Below, piece after piece: positions 37,004 through 40,217 of a DNA stretch of 40,217 bases (within the stretch, counting starts at the first letter, position 1; every line of letters begins with the position of its first letter). This stretch comes from a virus: positions 1 through 40,217 of IMG/VR virus record IMGVR_UViG_3300042691_013591, one strand, 5' to 3'. Made by a program: the position numbers and the translations under genes. The notes below the pieces were generated by a model. The model was not told where the DNA came from and ran no database searches. It saw nothing but the letters and a program-made list of their open reading frames with translations.

Positions 37004-37903
37004 ATGGCTACATCGCTCGTACCGCACTCGCCGTCGCCCGCCCACCTGCGTTCCGCTGACGAGGCCGCACCAATCGCTGTGCATCTCGACGCAGCAAACG
37101 CCCTGAGCCGCATGATCGAACACACCCGCGCTATGGCCAGCATCGTCAAGCAGGCGATGACGGAAGGGCATGACTACGGTGTCATTCCTGGCACTCGCAA
37201 GCCAAGCCTGTATCAACCCGGCGCAGACAAGCTGTTGACGGCGTTCTCGTTGTACGCCAAGCCGCGCCTGATTGAGTCTGCCGTCACGCCCGAGTTCGTG
37301 TCGCGGACGTTCACGGTCGATGTCTACCATCGCGACAGCGGCGCACTCATCGCGTCGTGCGCTGGGTCATGCAACAGCGCGGAGGATCGGTTCTACCGCA
37401 AAGCAAACGGTTCGCGTATGCCGGTGTTTACGGACGCGCGGGAGTGCTTGAACACCATCGACAAGATGGCGCAGAAGCGAGCCAAGGTGGGCGCGGCCAT
37501 CAACGCGCTCGCCATTGCCGACCTGTTCACGCAGGACGTCGAAGACCTGCCGCAGTCGCACCTTGGCGGCGAGCAGTCTACGCAGCCCGCCCACCACAAC
37601 GCCGCACCCAAAAGCGACAAGCCAGACGCAGAGAAGAAGGTGCCGTTTGGCAAGCACAAGGGGAAGATGTTCAAGGACATGGAGACGGACGATCTCGTGT
37701 CTATGCGGGATTGGTGCGAAGAGAAGGACGCCGCCAAGTTCAAGGAGCTGATCGAATCGGTAGATCGCTTCCTCGCGTCCCGAGACGCCGCTCCACCGGC
37801 TCAGGCTGAGACGCCACGCGCGGCAGCTCCTGCGTCCGATCCGCACAGCGCATGGGAGACCGCGAAGAAGGCCGTCGAAGACGACGACGACCTCCCGTTT
37901 TGA
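37004..37903 (+). CDS. ssDNA-associated recombination/replication protein with SSB-like tail
   Basis: A 299-residue protein. The segment AMASIVKQAMTEGHDYGVIPGTRKPSLYQPGADKLLTAFSL matches a phage family with a conserved 'DYg.ipGt.kPsLykpGAekL' core, found next to replication or recombination genes. Residues 213-235 (VPFGKHKGKMFKDM) look like the ExoX-like C-terminal 'fGKhkGk.f' motif. The last residues DDDDLPF copy the acidic SSB C-terminal tip that recruits partner proteins. ATG 37004 has GGGA upstream. It heads the operon with a helicase. Confidence 0.65.
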   Translation: MATSLVPHSPSPAHLRSADEAAPIAVHLDAANALSRMIEHTRAMASIVKQAMTEGHDYGVIPGTRKPSLYQPGADKLLTAFSLYAKPRLIESAVTPEFVSRTFTVDVYHRDSGALIASCAGSCNSAEDRFYRKANGSRMPVFTDARECLNTIDKMAQKRAKVGAAINALAIADLFTQDVEDLPQSHLGGEQSTQPAHHNAAPKSDKPDAEKKVPFGKHKGKMFKDMETDDLVSMRDWCEEKDAAKFKELIESVDRFLASRDAAPPAQAETPRAAAPASDPHSAWETAKKAVEDDDDLPF

Positions 37904-37906
37904 CGG

Positions 37907-38146
37907 ATGATTGACGTTCCTGTCGAGGTCCGGAAGTGGGCTATGCGTGAGTATTTCCGCATGGCCATCCTCGCGCGCGTCAGCGGCAACGAACGCGCGG
38001 CGTGGGAGATGGTTGTCACTTCTGTTATCCGTGGCCGTCGCGTCCGATTTGCTGACGGCTTTCGATCCATACCGTGGGCTGAGTCACCGGCAGAGTGTTT
38101 GTCGGTGGCTCACGCCATCATGTCAGGAGAGGCGGAGTTTGTATGA
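37907..38146 (+). CDS. Small unknown protein
   Basis: A 79-residue protein: VPVEVRKWAMREYFRMAILARVSGNERAAWEM is amphipathic helix, followed by RVRFADGFRSIPWAESPAEC. It may fold as a small helical domain. It overlaps the next gene by ATGA. The start ATG 37907 lies three bases after the previous stop, with no clear ribosome site, so translational coupling is likely. Confidence 0.55.
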   Translation: MIDVPVEVRKWAMREYFRMAILARVSGNERAAWEMVVTSVIRGRRVRFADGFRSIPWAESPAECLSVAHAIMSGEAEFV

Positions 38147-38475
38147 GCCGGTACTGCGAGTCATGTGGGAAAGACCATAAGGCGTCGTTCTTCCCGTCGC
38201 CGATCTCGTCTCAGTGCGCGACTACCATGCTGAACCGTGTGCGCGTCCCGATCAAAAGCGACAACGAGTTGCCGTTTGTAAAGACCATCGCGGAAGTCGA
38301 AGTGCTGTCTGGCTTGCCGATCAGCCGATGGGTTGGAGCAAACGCGAAGTGGCACATTGTGCTAAGCAAGAAGCTGTACGACTTCGCCATGTCTAACCCC
38401 GACCAGATGCGAAACACCAAGCGCATCGCGGCGTGGATCAAAGAGGAGGCAACGCTTGCCAAGAAAAATCAGTAA
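38143..38475 (+). CDS. Small CxxC protein of the replication operon
   Basis: A 110-residue basic protein with an N-terminal CESCGKDHK zinc-type motif and a helical C-terminal part (SKKLYDFAMSNPDQMRNTKRIAAWIKEEATLAKKN). ATG 38143 is preferred: GGAG lies five bases upstream and it overlaps the previous stop (ATGA). A single CxxC with a later Cys could bind metal. The function is unknown, but the operon suggests DNA work. Confidence 0.6.
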   Translation: MSRYCESCGKDHKASFFPSPISSQCATTMLNRVRVPIKSDNELPFVKTIAEVEVLSGLPISRWVGANAKWHIVLSKKLYDFAMSNPDQMRNTKRIAAWIKEEATLAKKNQ

Positions 38476-38950
38476 CGGGACATGGCTGGCGCGGCTCATG
38501 CTCGACAAGCGCGTTCTGTCTGTGTCGGCCACCAGCCGGTTGGTCTATGTGGCGCTCATGGCGACCACGCGCCGCCCATACGTAGACCGCTCGCCGTTTC
38601 TTTTGAGCAGTCTCTCGACGCTCACCGGATTAACCCCGTTTACGGTTAACGAGTCGCTGAAGGCGCTTGAAGACAGCGGGTTGCTGATCCGCAGCGCAAA
38701 GCAGTATTCGGACGCCTATTACCTGCCAGACGCTATGGCGTTTGACAACAGCCTGAGTCCGAAGAACCCCAACCATCGGCTGGCCGTACAGAAGCGGCTG
38801 TCGAAGATCAGAGCCTACGCGCCGGACCTCTGCGACCAATTCCTCGCAGACAACCCGAAGTGGCTACCAAAACACTCAACCCACGAGCGCAACGATGAAG
38901 TGGAGTCCACAGCAGGACGCCGCACTGGTCCAGATCAACCAGTGGCTTGA
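38456..38950 (+). CDS. Winged-helix DNA-binding protein, possible replication factor
   Basis: A 164-residue basic protein. The core SVSATSRLVYVALMATTRRP, PFLLSSLSTLTGLTPFTVNESLKALEDSGLLIRSAK is a clear winged-helix pattern: a helix, then a recognition helix 'lT.fTVn.sLkaLe..GLL'. Replication initiators and DnaD-like proteins use this fold. TTG 38456 is a start because GAGGAGG lies at 38443-38449, six bases away. Its end overlaps the helicase start by 56 bases, suggesting coupling. Specific target unknown. Confidence 0.65.
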   Translation: MPRKISNGTWLARLMLDKRVLSVSATSRLVYVALMATTRRPYVDRSPFLLSSLSTLTGLTPFTVNESLKALEDSGLLIRSAKQYSDAYYLPDAMAFDNSLSPKNPNHRLAVQKRLSKIRAYAPDLCDQFLADNPKWLPKHSTHERNDEVESTAGRRTGPDQPVA

Positions 38951-40124
38951 CGCCCCAGACACGCAGGTCTTGAAGCTCTTTGGCTATGCTGGCACTGGCA
39001 AAACCACGCTGGCAAAGACCATCGCCGAAGACATTGATGGCCCTGTACAGTTTGCCGCGTACACCGGCAAGGCCGCGTCGGTCATGCGAGAAAAGGGGTG
39101 CTACACCGCGCAAACGCTCCATTCGCTGGTCTACACCGTCGATGCGGTCATCAACGAAGACGAGCTGGCGCTCCGTGCGGCGCTTGACGCAACCGAAGAC
39201 CCCGACGAGCGAAAGCGCCTCGTCTACGCGCTGCGGAAGGTGGTTGCTGCGGCCAATGCGCGACGATGGATCATCAATCGTGACGGCCCATTAGCGTCCG
39301 CGCACCTGCTCATCCTTGATGAGTGCTCCATGGTGGACGAGCGGCTTGGCGCAGACATTCTCTCGTTCAATAAGCCCGTGTTGGTGCTCGGTGATCCCGG
39401 CCAGTTGCCGCCGCCAACCGGCGCTGGCTTTTTCGTCAAAGACCCCGACATCCTCCTGACGGAAATCCACCGTCAGGCTAAGGACAATCCGATCATTCGG
39501 ATGGCCACGGATGTCCGCGAAGGTCGCGTCCCCAAGTATGGCACCAGCGCTGGCGCAGGTGGCTCAACGGCAGTCACCAAGAACCGCGAAGAGTTCCACG
39601 CCTTTGGGGGACAATTCTTGACTGGAGCGAACGCCACGCGGCGCAAGATCAACTGGCGAGAGCGATGCGCCTACCTTGGCACACGCCAGCCGCCGCTGCA
39701 TCCTCAAAAGGGCGAGCCGATGATCGTGCTTCGGAACAACAAAGAGCTTGGCATCTTCAACGGCGTGATTGGGGAGATGGCGTCAGATACGGTGTGGACC
39801 GCCGAAGGAGACGCGGCCGACTTGCGCGGCGATCTTGTGTATGAAGGGCGGTACATGGCCGACCTGTTCATCGACGGATCGGTGTTTCGACAGTACACCG
39901 ACATCAACGCGCCGCAGCCGCCACTGCCATATGATCGCGACAAGACCCCTCTGGACTTTGGCTACGCCTTGACCGTACATAAGGCGCAAGGCTCGGAATG
40001 GCCGGATGTCTGCCTTGTCGATGATGGGTTCGCGTCGCGCGATCCTGATGTTCGTTCGCGATGGTTGTACACGGCAATCACTCGCGCCTCTCACAACTTT
40101 ATGCTGTACACGGGTGTGGTATGA
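38895..40124 (+). CDS. RecD/Dda-type DNA helicase (SF1B)
   Basis: A 409-residue helicase that should move 5'-3' on ssDNA using ATP. Motifs: Walker A GYAGTGKT (30-37), Walker B LILDECSM with D142-E143, motif III-type GDPGQLPP, ITEIHRQ-type motif IV (LLTEIHRQAKDNPI), and the C-terminal UvrD-like motifs LTVHKAQGSEW with H362-K363 and LYTAITRA. Size agrees with T4 Dda and phage RecD-like proteins, smaller than bacterial RecD2. It overlaps the winged-helix gene upstream and the next gene by ATGA. It probably functions at replication or recombination forks. Confidence 0.88.
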   Translation: MKWSPQQDAALVQINQWLDAPDTQVLKLFGYAGTGKTTLAKTIAEDIDGPVQFAAYTGKAASVMREKGCYTAQTLHSLVYTVDAVINEDELALRAALDATEDPDERKRLVYALRKVVAAANARRWIINRDGPLASAHLLILDECSMVDERLGADILSFNKPVLVLGDPGQLPPPTGAGFFVKDPDILLTEIHRQAKDNPIIRMATDVREGRVPKYGTSAGAGGSTAVTKNREEFHAFGGQFLTGANATRRKINWRERCAYLGTRQPPLHPQKGEPMIVLRNNKELGIFNGVIGEMASDTVWTAEGDAADLRGDLVYEGRYMADLFIDGSVFRQYTDINAPQPPLPYDRDKTPLDFGYALTVHKAQGSEWPDVCLVDDGFASRDPDVRSRWLYTAITRASHNFMLYTGVV

Positions 40125-40217
40125 CGTTTTCTCTAGCCGACGAGCGGTGGGACGAGATGAGCCGTACAATGGCGCGGCAGGACAAAGCCATTCGCGATCA
40201 GCAGCGGCGACTCGCCG
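40121..40217 (+). CDS. Unknown protein, 3' truncated by window edge
   Basis: ATG 40121 overlaps the helicase stop (ATGA) and the frame is open to the window end: SLADERWDEMSRTMARQDKA followed by basic IRDQQRRLA. The start looks helical and charged. Too little remains to name a family. Confidence 0.5.
   Translation, partial: MTFSLADERWDEMSRTMARQDKAIRDQQRRLA

Overview
The window is a GC-rich stretch of a tailed double-stranded DNA bacteriophage (Caudoviricetes), most likely a siphovirus: it has a very long tape-measure gene, a tail-tube gene, a frameshifted tail assembly chaperone and no sheath or contractile baseplate genes. Every gene I can support is on the + strand. The host cannot be read from the sequence. 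A lipoprotein signal peptide, an ECF-type sigma factor and a peptidoglycan peptidase point to a bacterial host. Both ends of the window cut through genes, so this is part of a larger genome. Nothing shows an integrase, transposase, CRISPR array or plasmid function.

Region 1 (1-16278) is the virion and lysis operon: end of the major capsid protein, a small head gene, a tRNA-Trp-like sequence, four connector/neck/tail-completion genes, tail tube, gpG/gpGT chaperone with a dnaX-like -1 frameshift signal, a 1745-residue tape measure, a 1176-residue hub/tip protein, a Dit-like protein, a lectin-fold tail protein, then a lysis cassette (membrane plus coiled-coil protein, holin-like protein, M15 endolysin). 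Most of these genes abut or overlap by 1-8 bases.

Region 2 (16279-25639) opens with a 15-bp hairpin, followed by a secreted lipoprotein translationally coupled to an ECF sigma factor, a DUF1353 protein, and a run of tail-fibre/appendage genes. These include two paralogues on either side of a lectin-fold gene and a 630-residue protein built of about 14 tandem 23-residue repeats. A strong stem terminates the block.

Region 3 (25640-27157) is about 1.5 kb without a credible gene, but dense in nested perfect helices: a candidate large structured RNA (or several), an AT-richer dyad cluster, and leader hairpins.

Region 4 (27158-36839) holds many small unknown early/middle genes separated by near-identical spacers built on the motif GCCCGCCCACACACTCTCAC, followed by an amidoligase, a class II glutamine amidotransferase and an ASCH-domain protein. 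The amidotransferase gene hides a well-formed second reading frame that opens at an in-frame CCCTTTC slippery heptamer.

Region 5 (36840-40217) has a sigma70-like promoter, a strong intrinsic terminator acting as a possible attenuator, and the start of a replication/recombination operon: an SSB-tailed protein, small zinc and winged-helix proteins, and a RecD/Dda-type helicase.

Functions are assigned from motif recognition by eye; no database search was run.
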